This document shows positions 11,386-24,237 of a stretch of DNA of 64,000 bases, piece after piece (the stretch's first letter is position 1; every line of letters begins with the position of its first letter). The stretch is from Sthenelais limicola (taxonomy: Eukaryota; Annelida; Polychaeta; Phyllodocida; Sigalionidae). The position numbers were made by a program, and so were the translations under genes. Location: assembly GCA_942159475.1 (NCBI GenBank), contig OW804096.1:41477744-41541743 (forward strand). The letters run 5' to 3'. A model generated the notes under the pieces. The model saw nothing but the letters and a program-made list of their open reading frames with translations, was not told the origin of the DNA and did no database searches.

Positions 11386-12362
11386 GTGCCTTGATTTTTA
11401 CGTCTATTAATTGAGAATTGCTTTTCGTAAAAATTTTAATCGTTCTGGTATTAAAACCATACTATAATTTAATATAGGCAGTCAAGTCTAGTCCATAAAT
11501 TGTTTCCGACTCGACAACTTGTATACCAAAATGAAATTTCTGCCTTCTAGCAGAGAAGCGGAACGTTCCCGGACCGATTTGGAAGTTCTATTAAATGATA
11601 CATATTTAGATGTATAACGCCTTTTGGTCTCTTAATAAAGTATAAGACTCAATTTATCAGATGGTAGATCATGACTATTCCGATAATTTAATTATTGTAC
11701 ACTTGACCGATTTTTCTGTCCTCCTGGATTACACACTTTATCCATTCTAAGAGCAAACTTAGGAGCATTAGGGCGCCTATCCAATGGACTGGTTTGAGGG
11801 GAGCTTTCAGGTGCATTTTATCACAATCCTCAAGTTCGTATCCATCGGTCTGGTTTACTGTGCGTTTGAATTAGGTTAACAAATGGTCGCATACGTCTTT
11901 TTACCATACCCACGGAAGGACATCCCATGTATACTAAGTCTTTCCATCATGTTAGGATATAAACTGGATATGAAAATCAACGACAAAAATCGCAAGCATA
12001 AAATATCTGGGATATGATTTTTATTATCATTTGTATGACACACTCAGTGGTATGATATACATACAACTCTCCTAAGATTTTTTTTATTAGGCGACCATTG
12101 AGTGCAACAAAGTTAGAAGTTTGATGTGTGTGTGTTCGACGATACGCGGGATGCTTTAGAGAAGCACATTATGGTCTCTTTAATAAGCTGCATTTCTGTA
12201 AAGATAAAAAATAAGAGTAAGCCAACAATTAAACACCATACACAATCATTGCATGCAATTGTTGATTTCTGAGCATACGAACGTCAAGACAACAGATACC
12301 ATGGCAGTTTAAGAAAATAGTAATAAACATAAAGCACGAAGGCTAAGCCCCATTTGACAATC

Positions 12363-12540
12363 GGGTCAGATTTTGAGAAAATGTACAATTCACCTTCACC
12401 AACCCTCTCAAATAACCCAAATTTAAGACGAAAATCAGGTTCAAAATAAGAGTTCGACATATTCATCATTTTTCATTCTAATTTAGCAGATTAAGAGGTG
12501 TGTATTAGTTTATATTGTGCATTTTCTCAAAATCTGACCC
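12363..12540. repeat. Inverted repeat with 21-bp perfect arms
   Basis: GGGTCAGATTTTGAGAAAAT at 12363 is matched by its exact complement at 12520-12540. With a few mismatches the arms extend to about 33 bp. The spacer is 136 bp. It may be a small MITE. Confidence 0.75.
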
Positions 12541-12846
12541 AATCACAGATTTAAGGCTGGTTACAAAATTTCATTAGGGATCGTATTATTTCTCATTTAC
12601 AAGATTTTAAATTTGTTTTGATTATACAAAATAAGAGCCTTCCGGATCCATTCCTCCACAGTAGGAAAGTTGCAATTTGTATTCTGTTTCCAAGGGTTTA
12701 AATTTATAACATACATTTATGTTTTACCATAAATATAAAAAATAGTCCTATCCATATTAGAAAATTAATGAGCGTCGAAGGATTCTTTCATGCATTCCTG
12801 GAGAATTAAACCAAGAAATCCGAATAACGAAATAGGGGTCAAAACA

Positions 12847-12852
12847 TTTATT
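12847..12852 (-). terminator. Poly(A) signal of COX5A
   Basis: AATAAA on the minus strand, about 105 bp past the COX5A stop codon. Confidence 0.6.
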
Positions 12853-12955
12853 TCATTTCTCGTCTGATCTCAGATAAGCAAAGACATTTTAGCTTTGAGC
12901 ATCACAATTCATATGCCAAATCTAAGACACAGTAAACTTACATTAGTGACAGTTT

Positions 12956-15900
12956 TTAATGGATATCCATAACATCTTCCATAGCGAGCTCGGGCTTGTC
13001 GTAACCCATCTCTTCCAGTGTTGAGATGCCCAGTTCATCTAATGTGGGTTTGATTTGAGTTACCATATATGGCCAGATTGTGCCAACTTGTGGTCCGCAC
13101 TTTTCCTGTCAAGCAGAAACAAATGGTCGCATTAATTAGATACCCATCACGTCATTAGAATCAGCTTATGTAATAACATGTACACATACATATCGAACAA
13201 GCAGAAGTTAATGCAATAAAACTTACAAATGTATAAGAATCGGTATTTAATCCTCTCAATTTCTAGTCTAACCATCCATACCAAAATGTATTTCGAGATT
13301 ACTATTCTAGAATGTTGGAAAGACATTAAAATATTTACGTGTTTTAATAAGGAAATAAATATCATTAGATTGATAAATATTTGATTAAGGTTATACACTT
13401 ACTCTTACTGCTTCAAGGTAGCGAATTGCTAGGGCGTAATCGTTGTTTCGCCGGCAAGCGTTCATTGCAGCAATAACTAGTTTAGGTTCGGGTACCAAGT
13501 CATGGCCCTAAAAGGAAGACATAACATGGTCACTAAGTATCTGATCTCAATTCAATGATTATGTCAATCGAGCCTTAATGTTCCCTTTATAAATTTGTCA
13601 TTTACAACATGACTTTCTAACATAAAGCAAATAAATTTGAAGTCAGTAGTGTCGTCACCTACAGAACTATGTTTGGCACTCGTAGACCTCAAGTTTACTT
13701 TTCAGATGATCTATCTATCCTGATAACAGTTCATTCAGTAATCATATAAATATGGACGATACCCGTAGTAACTATTTATTTTTATCGTGTTCTTATCAAG
13801 AGGTTCCCCTCTATTTCCTTACAATATGTATAACAATACATGACCATGAATACCCATTATTGCTCTACTCGCTCAAAAGAGATTAGTAATTTACAGCATG
13901 ATCTCGTTAAAATCAATTCTCACAGATGGTAGTATACTACCTCATAATGATATCAGTAAAGGTTCGATTCTACTAGAGCAGTGGCTTTAAAGATATTTCA
14001 GTGCAAAGCAATCTGAAAGCAAACTAGCAGCCGATCGAAATCCATGGTCGAGAGCATCAGTTGGTTTGACATCTGGTGTAACACTCAGGTCACTATTATT
14101 TTGGTCTAATAGAGTATGGTCAATTAAAGATACAGGGTTAAAATCAGTTACTTTTCTGTCCACTTGGGTACGAGGGCAGTAACCTATCAGGGCTGAACCC
14201 TTGTGGCCTATTCAATTATACACATATTCAATAAATATTGAATGAAAACACAACACTTCTATACTTCAGATATTGCCAGACCTATGATCTTATCAGGGCT
14301 CGAAAAACCCTATGTTTGGTTGCCCGTGGCAACTAAAAAATGTCTCTGGGCAAGTAAAATTTAATGGATTGGGCAAGTATATATATATATATTGAATTTT
14401 TATTCATGGTTTGTCAACAGTTACATAATCATGAAACGGGCGTACAATTCTACAGAGTAGGTCTTCCACTGAGTCCAAAAATAAATAAAATAAAGTATCT
14501 TACATGTCTCGAGATTTACATATACAATTATATATGAGTTACGCTCTATTGGTTCTAATTTACATACAGTGAGTACTTTGGCAATAGTTAAGTCTTTGTA
14601 TACTCTAAGACCTTTCCATTTATGTTCATACATTTTTACAACAGGTATATCATAGTTCATTTTAACAACATATCCGAAGTAGTTACTGGGGGATATCCCT
14701 ATAATGTGGCTACATATTATGTACTACAATCTATATGGACGGAATTCAGTCGTTGCCATTATTTACTAGGCATCGTCACAGTATTTTTAGAGCAATATAC
14801 ATCATTAACATACAATTGATATTATTGATAAGATCTTTAAACAAAGATCACCCCGCCATCCAACCCTGATATATCTACCCATCGATGTCTCGATCTTTAA
14901 AATTAGGTATTATGTACCTCAAAATCTCTACGGCGCCGATTTCAAACCCCTGTTGGGATGTCTACTTACTATGAAACTAGATACATACAGATCAGTGTGA
15001 TTTCGTTTATAATTCTGCAAATAAATTTGGGCAAGTGAAAAATGATGTTGGGCAAGTCAATTTTGGCTGCCCATTGCAAGTGAAGTTGGTCGGTTTTTCT
15101 CGAGCCCTGCCTATATGATTAAGATTCCATGACTACTGATTTAAATGAGAAGAGCCACTTGGACTTACCTGGATGTCGTTCATGGCCTTCCTGAGCTCCC
15201 AGCCATCGATGTCTGGTCTGTTCAAGAACTTTTCATAACGCGCGTCAAACTCATCCGCAGACTCGGCGGGTCCATGTGAAGACCTCACAGATGTTACAGC
15301 TAGAGAAGAAAAGAGAAAAAAAAAGCTTAAATACACATTACTACACGCAATGAAACTTAAAAGAATCTGGAGTAGATGGACAGTCAGTATTTGTTGCAAT
15401 GTGTATGATATCATTTGAGAATGTGAACACTTTGCACCATGTCTTAGGGGATTTTCCCTCAGATAAAATCAGCAAATAGGTGAAACGATGCTACAACGAG
15501 CCTGACACTTCTGTTGCTTCTATGTCCATGTTTTGAGGATTTGGAAAGCTCCTCAGGCGTGGGTAACCAACACCTCACCCTTAGTGACTCTGACATCTTC
15601 CATTATTAATGATTGGCACAGCATGGTTTCGCTTGTCAGGCAAAAAGGGAAAAGAAGAGGAGGATCATATCAATGACAGACATTCACATTATTGGTAAAC
15701 TAGTAGACCGTCATTATCATATAGTATGTGTATTGGAATAAGTGAACCTTGCGGAATAATAACAATCGACTTGGCATAATGTCTTCATTCACAAGGATGG
15801 ATAATGACAGTGCAAATCAAATGTCACATGGATAGGCATATTTTTGTTGATAACTAAACGCCGGTTACCAAGAAACATAAAGAATGTCTATGTCTGCCAC

Positions 15901-16557
15901 TCCAACTTGAACTTCCAAGAGTAAGACAGTCCAAGACTAAGAGTAAGACTTAGGCTTAGTAAGGTCACGGTCAAGCCTCAAGCAGTCAAGGTAATTATTA
16001 GCAGAGGAGGTAGTGAATTCATTGGTGGACATAATTAAGTGACTATAGAATATTTCAGATCTACATACAATACTGGAACAGAGGTGAAGTCGAAGGTTGA
16101 ATCCATAACAAATATGCCTCAGTCTGGCCGTGACGGACATGTCAAACCGAGCGTGCGATCAAGCCTTCATTCAAGGTGAAGGTCATGTTTTTTTGGTGGG
16201 GGTTAAATCATGTAGTCAAGACCAAGTTGATCACAGATATATTAGACAAATCCACATTCTTTATCATCAGGGTGTTTGAGTAGCGATGCCTATGCCCCCA
16301 GTAGCATAGGCGTTTGACAGCCAGCGATTTAACAGCTCGAGTCAAGTAAACGTGACCCGGTGTATGACTGGCGTGAATGGTGGCAGTGACTGAGTGAGCG
16401 AGGGTAATCAAGACGCCGCTTTGGAGAAAGAAATCTATGCAAATTCTAACACTGAGAAAATTAAAAAAATGCACTTACCGAGGGAAGAACGCTGAACATT
16501 ATTCTTGGTCACAGCAGAGACTGTGGCACCAAGGCGGCTTGCTACTGCCCGAAACAT
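12956..16557 (-). CDS. COX5A: Cytochrome c oxidase subunit 5A, mitochondrial
   Basis: Nuclear-encoded, matrix-side subunit of respiratory complex IV. Exons in transcript order: 16557-16479, 15299-15169, 13507-13403, 13105-12956. They give 154 residues (human 150) with consistent phases. The start [16 protein letters not shown] is an Arg/Ala-rich mitochondrial presequence. The mature part shows [20 protein letters not shown], then [18 protein letters not shown] and [19 protein letters not shown], all close to mammalian COX5A. The C-terminus is about nine residues longer than in human. The last intron is small (297 bp); intron 2 carries an 816-bp repeat element. The gene is head-to-head with CCDC112. 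Confidence 0.97.
14294..15109. mobile_element. DNA-transposon-like element with CAGGGCTCGA ends, no ORF
   Basis: The left end CAGGGCTCGAAAAACC is matched by the complement at the right end, GGTTTTTCTCGAGCCCTG. Just inside both ends the word GGGCAAGT recurs, twice on the left and twice on the right, in direct rather than inverted order. There is no transposase. The flanks do not show a clear target-site duplication. It lies in COX5A intron 2. Confidence 0.72.
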
Positions 16558-16943
16558 GATGACAATCTGCACGTACCGTCCGCTGTCCTTGGCAAGCGTT
16601 ATGGCCGACAGTCAGGTCAGATTTGGCCATGTGATGGAAGTTCGATTTTTAATATATTTTTTAGCAATTTTTAAATTAATGAAAGCCATACATCAGTCTC
16701 ATGATTTATTTGATACTGATCACCGACAATTGCTGTGTTATTACAATTTCTATGTAAATGATTGTCCGTTATGTATTTGTACAGTAAAAGATCATAGTTG
16801 TGCCTGAATTTATAGACGACCTCTTGCGACTTTTTCATGAAACGCTCTAGAAATATCGTATTCAGAGGTAACATATTTTACCATTTCTGGTGTAAACTTC
16901 CGTTCGGTAAATATCGAATGGGATAACAACAAAAAGGGTGATC
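16558..16943. promoter_or_regulatory. Shared COX5A/CCDC112 promoter interval
   Basis: Only 386 bp separate the start codons of two divergently transcribed genes, so both 5' UTRs and both promoters must fit here or in upstream introns. I see no convincing TATA box. The function is inferred from geometry. Confidence 0.6.
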
Positions 16944-19900
16944 ATGGCAAGTGCACAACATGTGAGTACAATTCTATGAAGTTGTTCTTTTCCTCTCTGA
17001 ATTAGGCAACCACGATTATGGAAAGTTAGGCAGTAACGTTATTACTGCTCTCATCCAGTTCATTAAATTATCTAGATATTTACTGCTTAAATTAATCCGG
17101 ACCTTTGCCTTTGAGTTTCAGTTTGACTCTTTTCAAATTGTGGGTTTTCTCTGAGTCTGACTACGTTCTCACACATAATTCATAACCTTGGACGTGGAAC
17201 TATTCTATAATTACTCTTACATGTACTTCCAAATGTCAGTTGTCATACGAACATGACAAGTCTCGTGGTTTATTATTGTAGACCCAATGTTTATAATCTA
17301 TTTAATATTATTATTTTTAGCACGGTGATGGAGATGCTGTTTCCAAATCCGAGAAGGCGAAAAAGGCTGAAATTGTCAAAGAGATTCATCAGATAAAAAT
17401 AAAGTAATACATTTCAATAGTACTGTATGAAATTATTTATAACTGTAAGGCATTATGAATATAGCCTTTCGAATACCGGTACCACTGTTGTTTATGTTGA
17501 AACATTATTTCACATTACATGGCATTGCATAAATATTAAATAAATATATTTTATTCCTGTCAGCATGAATATTAGCCAAAATCAAAGTGGTTTTTCACAC
17601 ACACATTTCTCTTAGATTGCAGACAGCGGAAAGGGAAAAGCATACCCGCTTGTATAGCAAACAGAGTGATTTTCATCGAGATTTCCAATCCCTTGAAGAT
17701 GCTGACCGAAAAATTGGAGAAGATATTAAGGCAGAGCGTGCGTAATAAACCTTGTTCTGGAGTTGAATATGTAGGCTACAGTAGCCTACCATACTCTGCA
17801 TTTAGTATGGACATTCTAATTATAATAAAACTAAATATATTCGTAGGTTGTTTTTTAAAATGCCATTTCATGGCATTGTTTTCTGTTTTATTACTTACTA
17901 TTCGATACTTCTTACTTCAGGTATAAAATTAGTGCAACACATAAATAAAATAAAAAATCAAGTGCTTGCCTTCAGACGGGAACTTCAGAATGTACGACCG
18001 ACGCCAGAATGTAAGTATGAGTTCTTCAGTGATGCTTGTTGATATTATTCAAGGTTTGATGCAATAGGGATTGAACGAAATTTAGTTCAAAATAGATTGA
18101 ATTGCGATTGTCAATCATTAAATTAATGGTCGCGAGGGGGGGGGGGGGGGTGGGGGGGGGGGATTAAAGCAAATGGTATCGCAGTATTAAATGAAATGTA
18201 GCGGTTGAATTTGTATAAAATTTATGTCTTATTTTTTCCCCATGTGGTTTTTCTTTCAGTTGTGGAGAAATTAAAAGTCATCATGGAGGAAGTCGAGGCT
18301 AATATAGCAGATTTCAAAGCGACACAGCAGCAAAAGTAAGCTACAATGAACATCAAACCCTTCACTTGATGATTAGTTCAATACATCTTTTTTTTAAAAT
18401 TGGGACCCTTTGTTTCACCACTAGTTACTCAAAATCACTATTCCACAGGTACGAAGAACTCCTCAACGAAGAGAGGCTAACCACGATAGAGGTTGAGGCT
18501 TTAGAGAAGCGTTTTGAATCTTGGGCTAACGCACCTCCCATTGTCATCCCCAAGTCAACCCGTCCAGTATCAGCTCCTATATCTTCTCATCGCGATGTGA
18601 CGAAAGATCTCCCTCCAGAAGTTGCCACTTTTGAGGTATTTTGAAAAAGATCCATACACCGCATCATAATTAATCTAATTTTATGAAACCGTTAGTAACC
18701 ATTTGGAAACGCCCCTACCATAAATTGATGACATGGTATTGAATTAGATTCGTGCCACGATGTAATTAAGTACTCTGATTTATAAATTTCTCAACTATGA
18801 CTTTTTCAGAGATTCGTTCAACAGACCGGAGGTCCACGTGGAGGATGGGATGAATATGACCATGGCACCTTTATGAAGTACAGAAATAGAAACAAGGTAG
18901 GCCTACTTTTCTTGTCGTGGAAGTTAATGATAATAATATCGTCATTATCAATGAAACTGCTAACCCCATTCGTTGAGGATGTGTTTTATACAGTTGTATA
19001 CAATTACATGTTTTAGGGAAAAGCTGGCTTTCTTCAAGAGGCTGCAAGGGGGATACCGACTAAGACAGAGGAAGAAGTGTATGAACATGAAAAGTGGTAC
19101 CGAGAATATCTGCGCTTAAACGATATAAAGAAAGTCGCAATTCAAAAGTGGAAAGAGCAGAAGGAGGTAAGAATGAATCGGTCTGAAATATGCTGCCAAT
19201 TAATTGGTAGTGTTTTAGTGCTATACGCTTTTCTCCCCCGAATTTCTGGCACTACGACGAGTTATTGTTAGTAATAACAAGTTTCTTTATTATTATAGCT
19301 TGAAAAGCTTGATGCTGCTGTCGTTGTGGAAGAAGTAGATCGGGAGGAAGCAGAAAAGAAGAGACTGGAAGAGGAGAAGAAAAGGATATTTGATCAAGAG
19401 CGACGGGAGCGGAAACAACATCTTAACGCCTGGAAGGTATGGCAATATTTCCATTACATTTTGATCAATCTGAAGCTGTTGAAAGTAATTCTACCAGTTA
19501 TTAGTCTCTTTAACTTGATATCTTATTTTTCATTCATTTACTTCTTAAAGATACAAAAAGAAATAGAAAGAACTGCAGCGGAGGAAAGGAAACTAAGACA
19601 GGAGATGGAGAAGGCTAGACAAACAGAAAAGGACAGGGAAAGGCAGGCAGAGGTGCGTTTTGTGCAAAGCTATTTTGTAAAAGTGATTTAAGTTGAATAT
19701 TATAAATTCTCAATTGTCACACCCATTTTATGCTCAAACTATTACCATATCGATTCACAGGTTCGGGCTCAAATTCTAGTCGCTAAGGCTGCACAAGATG
19801 CCGAAGATAAAAAGCGACAATATGAGAACCAATTAATGAAGCAAATAGATGCTGAGGCGAAACGCAAAGAGGCCAAGGACGAAATAGCTCGATTCCAGCA

Positions 19901-21017
19901 AAGGGTAAGTTATACAATTTAGATATGACGGCAAACATATTCTTATTTATGTTGGGAGGGGTGCTGCCAACCGTCTGAATTTCAGATACTTTTAGCTTAT
20001 GACTTGGTTGAAAAAGAGGGTTGTGGAGTGGAATTTTTGCACTTTTTATTGGACTTTAACTGGTCGACGTTTCGGACATCTCTGTCCTTCTTCAGGGCCA
20101 GTCCAGTCTACGGTATAAAAACACAAATACAAATCAACTGTTTTTGATTTCAGGATTTGTATCGTGTAATGGGCAAGGTTCAGCAGAAGAAAATGAAAGA
20201 AGAGGAAGAGAAGGAGAAGCAGCGGCGTCTAGAAATGGTGAGAAGCCAGGTGAGTATTTCTCCGTTAGTTGCCCGAATATTCAGTAAGAAATTCCCAGGT
20301 GTTTGTACATTCATATCAGAAATTCTCAAATGTCAACCCCATGGAATTTGCATTCTACCCTTCTGTCTAATCCTACTCTACCTCAGGTTGGAGTAAAAGC
20401 AGAGCGAGACCCTTCCCGTCTTCTCCGTCCTACGAAGGGGTGGGAGGAGAGGAAAAAAGACAAGACATCTTCCGGTGGTCAAGTTCTTCATATGCCTCAT
20501 AGGTAAGTATTGAAAGATCTTCTACAACAGTAATGATTCTGGTTAATTTGACTTTATATTAGATACAACAAAAAATCTCTGGTGGTTGGGTCTATTCCCT
20601 TCAATTAGATTTCAGTAGTCCCTAAGAAAACCTAACGTTTAAACATTGGAAAAAGAATAGAAGCGGGATCATCAATAGTAGTTTGGCTTGTCCATAAACC
20701 GTGGTTGAATGGCCTTAAATCGCAGGGTGTATATTTGGGTAAACATGGTACATGGTATGTAATCTCATCAATCGGTGGCAGGGTATCACCCCACGAGTCA
20801 ATGGAAGGAAACTTAGTATACTGATTCTAACAATATACATTTTTGCGGAACGCTTTAACTATTTTTAGGGGCGACTTATTAAACGGAAATGTTCCTACGG
20901 ACAATCATGATAGAGAAGTTAAGTCATTTAAACCAAATTAATGGCCGCCACTTAAACGTTTTTGATTATTTTTCTTTCTTCAGAGCCGTGCCGTCCTGGA
21001 GGGGAGGACTCTCATAA
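16944..21017 (+). CDS. CCDC112: Coiled-coil domain-containing protein 112
   Basis: Centriolar-satellite/centrosome coiled-coil protein of poorly known biochemical role. Fourteen exons: 16944-16961, 17321-17403, 17616-17737, 17921-18010, 18260-18335, 18449-18635, 18810-18896, 19017-19166, 19299-19436, 19551-19652, 19761-19904, 20154-20249, 20387-20502, 20984-21017. Phases agree throughout, giving 480 residues. Identification rests on several blocks shared with human CCDC112. These include FVQQTGGPRGGWDEYDH, EVYEHEKWYREYLRL, RDPSRLLRPTKGWEER and the end VLHMPHRAVPSWRGG. Residues of exons 9-12 form a long Glu/Lys/Arg coiled coil. The first coding exon is only six codons (MASAQH). A G-run and a hammerhead-like motif lie in its introns. 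Confidence 0.96.
18136..18162 (+). repeat. Poly(G) tract, G15-T-G11
   Basis: Two G-runs broken by a single T on the CCDC112 coding strand, in the intron 18011-18259. It can form G-quadruplexes. The exact length may be affected by sequencing error. Confidence 0.85.
20051..20104 (-). ncRNA. Hammerhead-ribozyme-like motif in a CCDC112 intron
   Basis: Minus strand: stem I ACUGG/CCAGU, CUGAAGA, stem II GGACA/UGUCC with a GAGA loop, GAAAC, GUC. All core bases are present with the classical GUC cleavage triplet. Stem III is the palindrome ACGU without a loop. It lies about 50 bp upstream of exon 20154-20249, antisense to the host gene. It is probably the end of a Penelope-like element whose coding part is gone. 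Confidence 0.78.
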
Positions 21018-21153
21018 AAGGGTCCACGGATAGCTTCATCGATCATGCACAAACTCTACCATACGATTGAGGGAATCGTTTGCTTTATTGTATCAGTATC
21101 GTTGTCTGTGATAGTGTAACAACACCAGGATTTGATGGTATATAATAACAAAA

Positions 21154-21159
21154 TTTATT
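21154..21159 (-). terminator. Candidate poly(A) signal of AMACR
   Basis: AATAAA on the minus strand, 231 bp past the AMACR stop. A second one lies at 21084-21089. Either would place the AMACR 3' end inside the CCDC112 3' UTR. Confidence 0.45.
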
Positions 21160-21264
21160 CAGCAGATATGAATGATAACAGTATTCTGCATCAGAATATA
21201 GCACCAGTTACATTTAAAACCGTCCAATAATGCATAACTATTGTCAAGTTGTCTGCCTCGTGAG

Positions 21265-21270
21265 AATAAA
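21265..21270 (+). terminator. Candidate poly(A) signal of CCDC112
   Basis: AATAAA on the plus strand, about 250 bp after the CCDC112 stop at 21017. Confidence 0.5.
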
Positions 21271-21389
21271 AAGAATATTTATGACATATGTACCGTTCTT
21301 GGTACTTGTAGAAATCAAAATCAAATGGAATGTAGGTATTGGCAATAAGGGGACCCGTTCTCAACCGGGTGTATTCCTATTTTATATTC

Positions 21390-23881
21390 CTACAACTTAG
21401 ACTCTTTAGTCTGCTCTATTATGCCACTAGAAATCAATTCCTCTATCTCATTTCCTGAAATACCAGCTTCTTTAAGCACATCAACTGTATGTTCCCCAAT
21501 TTTGGGTTGTCGCCTAAGAGAGGTATGTGCTGGGGTCCTTTCTAGTCTAGGAGCTGGTATAGGGTCGGGACAGGCAAGGTCGCTTGGCATGAAGGACTGC
21601 CTCTCTTTGTTATGGCGGTGTTTATACGCCTCGTCCCATTCAATTATTGGCATCACACAGGCGTCAGTGTCCTCAAATATTTCAGTCCATTCAGCTTGAG
21701 TTTTAGAAGCAAATATTTTAGTGAATAAAGTTTTGCCTTCACTAGGATCCATAGTTTGGGGTGCATCATCATCGCTGACTCCTAAACCTGAAGCAGAGAA
21801 CGGCCTAAATTATTCAAAATCCCAAATTACCTCAAACAATGAAAATACATTATATTGCTCTAACTTTGCCAAAACCAAAAATTATTCAGTAAAAAAAAGT
21901 TTCAGTGGGCAATTTTATTAAATAATGACGAGGGTCCATATTCACCTTTGATTAACTGAGCATAAAACTGAGGTTCAATTGCGCCGACAGACATGTATTT
22001 ATTGTCAGAAGTTTCGTATGTCTCATAAAAGTGAGCTCCACCGTCAAGGGTATTCTCCCCCCTTTCTCGCCCCCAGATCATAGGCAGTTCACGGGACCTC
22101 CATAGAAAACTCGCTGAAAGAGAAATATCCATAACTTTATTTTCTACAAATATATTTTACTGCGTAGGTTAAAAGCACCGAATGAATAGTGATTCCGCTT
22201 GATCAAACAAACAACAAAAGTAAAAACCAACATTAAGAGTTTTTTTTTAATTCTATCCACTTTAATTAAGCTTAGATCTTTCATATTTTTGGTAAAATTG
22301 ACTTACAAACATACGCGGACCCTTCAACCATATTAGCGTCAATCACTTGGCCCAAACCAGAGTTCCCTCTCTCAAGTAATGCTGTGACTATCCCAAAGGC
22401 ACAGGTCAGACCTCCACCAGCGAAGTCCGCTAATAGGTTAACGGGAAATGATGGCTTTTCACCGGCGGACCCCAACATAGACAAAACACCTGAAATGCAT
22501 AAACAAAAAAGGAAGTATAGTACATCAAAAGTAAAACTTGTTTCAGCTATCAAAAATCGAAAACGCACTCAGAACAGAAATGTCACCATTCTGTTATTGA
22601 ACTTACAAAACTTCTTTCTCCCCCTTTTAATTGAGGATGTCTTCAACTGGAAATATATTTAATAGGAAAATCTGGTATATAACAACCTGAGATGGCAAGA
22701 TAGTTGATGTCGTGACCGGCGCGATTAACTAATGGTCCACTCTGCCCAAATCCAGTGAGCCTGGCGTAAATTAACTTTTCGTTGTCTTTCATTAAATCTG
22801 TCGGACCTAATCCTAACTTCTCCATTACACCTGTGAAAGAAGATAATAAATTAATTACCGGTATTAATTAAATATAATTAATTGATTATATCATAAAGGG
22901 GAAGAGATTTAAATTATGAAAGGCGTTTATATACTATCTCGAAAGGAATACATCTTCAGAAAAATGGAAGTTGTCCCATTCCTATATTTTTCAGACCCAT
23001 ACATTACGTAAATTTCCAAATGACAGGATATGATCAGATGGTCATTCCCATGTACTCTTAGACACATAACGGAGAGAAACTGGAATTTGGAAAACAAATA
23101 CTACCAATATAAAACTGCATTTAGCTTTTGTATTAGGATATAACTGTTTGTTTTTTCATAATACTTAATAGACTCCCAAGTTTGTTGCTATAGTAGTACT
23201 AGTTAGTACATGTAGTACACCTATGTGCATAAGTGAATAAAATGGGGATACGGTACCCGGTCTGAAAGGTTCCAAAAGGACATCTGACTGGCTGCTCAGT
23301 CGACGTATCACATCTACACCCTTGGGATTCTTTAGATCAACTGCAATTGAACGCTTGCCACGAGCAAGTGTATCCATATCGTAGGAGGTGCCAGTCTGCA
23401 ACAAAAAATTGGTTCTTTTCTTCAGAGAGGGTCCACATTGCCGTACCGGTACATTGTTCCAGGAGAAAGTAAATAATATACATAATAATACAGTGCTGCC
23501 ACTTAAGGCGTAGTTTTTGTTTGTATTTTCCTTAAAAATTACTTTTTTAAAAACCTATTTCCGACAACAGGTAACAGCCGTATGTGATTGACGGCTACTT
23601 TTTATTTAGGGTTTGGTGATATCTTTGGCTGACTTCTGTAGGCCTACGGTACTTTTTTTTTAGAAGAATCTGAGTGGCAGCACTGTACGGTAGTTACCAA
23701 ATCAGGTAGGCCTATCGTACATTTCGTAACATATCCAATTCATTCAAAGGAATTCAAAAGTTTGGTTTTATACCTTATTTATTCTGACAACATCAGCACC
23801 AAAGTCAGATAAGATCATGCCACACAGAGGTACAGGAGCCAGGCCAGCAAACTCCAAGACTTTGATTCCAGACAGGGCCAT
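21390..23881 (-). CDS. AMACR: Alpha-methylacyl-CoA racemase
   Basis: Family III CoA-transferase-fold enzyme that interconverts (2R)- and (2S)-methylacyl-CoAs. This allows peroxisomal beta-oxidation of branched fatty acids and bile-acid-type side chains. Exons in transcript order: 23881-23774, 23395-23257, 22830-22687, 22489-22307, 22113-21946, 21787-21390. The product is 379 residues (human 382). The catalytic pair is present and even numbered as in human: His122 in [10 protein letters not shown] and Asp152 in [19 protein letters not shown] and [11 protein letters not shown] are also family blocks. The C-terminus is KESKL, so it ends in a canonical SKL peroxisomal signal. The start codon directly follows a possible acceptor (TTTCAG), so an upstream non-coding exon is possible. 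The donor at 22686 (GTTGTT) is weak. Confidence 0.97.
23491..23685. mobile_element. 195-bp mariner-type MITE
   Basis: The terminal inverted repeat CAGTGCTGCCACT occurs at both ends, and each end is flanked by TA, the target of Tc1/mariner elements. There is no ORF. It lies in AMACR intron 1. Confidence 0.72.
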
Positions 23882-24237
23882 CCTGAAATTTTAAGGAGAC
23901 AAAACATTTTCAATATCATAGGCCTAGGCTATATGGTTACAGACATTACGGTAATGGGCTCTAATAAGCACTACAAGCACAATAATGCAAGACAATTAAT
24001 AGGTCTGCCGCCTAACTCATAGTTTTTAAATTTGATAACAGTGTTTTTCAATAATGACAGGGCCTATGCATGATTAGGCTACCTTTTACATTTAATTCAT
24101 TAATTAAAATGAGACTGCAGGCTAGATATCTCCACACATGGTAAACTTGGCGGATATATGAAATTTAAGGGGCCGGGGTTATGATAACTGTAAATATAAT
24201 TTTGATTAAAAAATAATTTTCAAGCCAATCAATTTAA

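Larger units (their letters stand above)
10786..12955. other. Tail-to-tail interval between HAUS8 and COX5A
   Basis: It holds the HAUS8 3' UTR, with AATAAA at 11634-11639 as the clearest candidate poly(A) signal. It also contains the second copy of the 204-bp repeat, an inverted repeat at 12363-12540, and the COX5A 3' UTR from about 12850. I see no further coding exon. Confidence 0.6.

Noticed and set aside
21421..21699. 92-codon plus-strand frame.
   Set aside because: Antisense shadow of the last AMACR exon.
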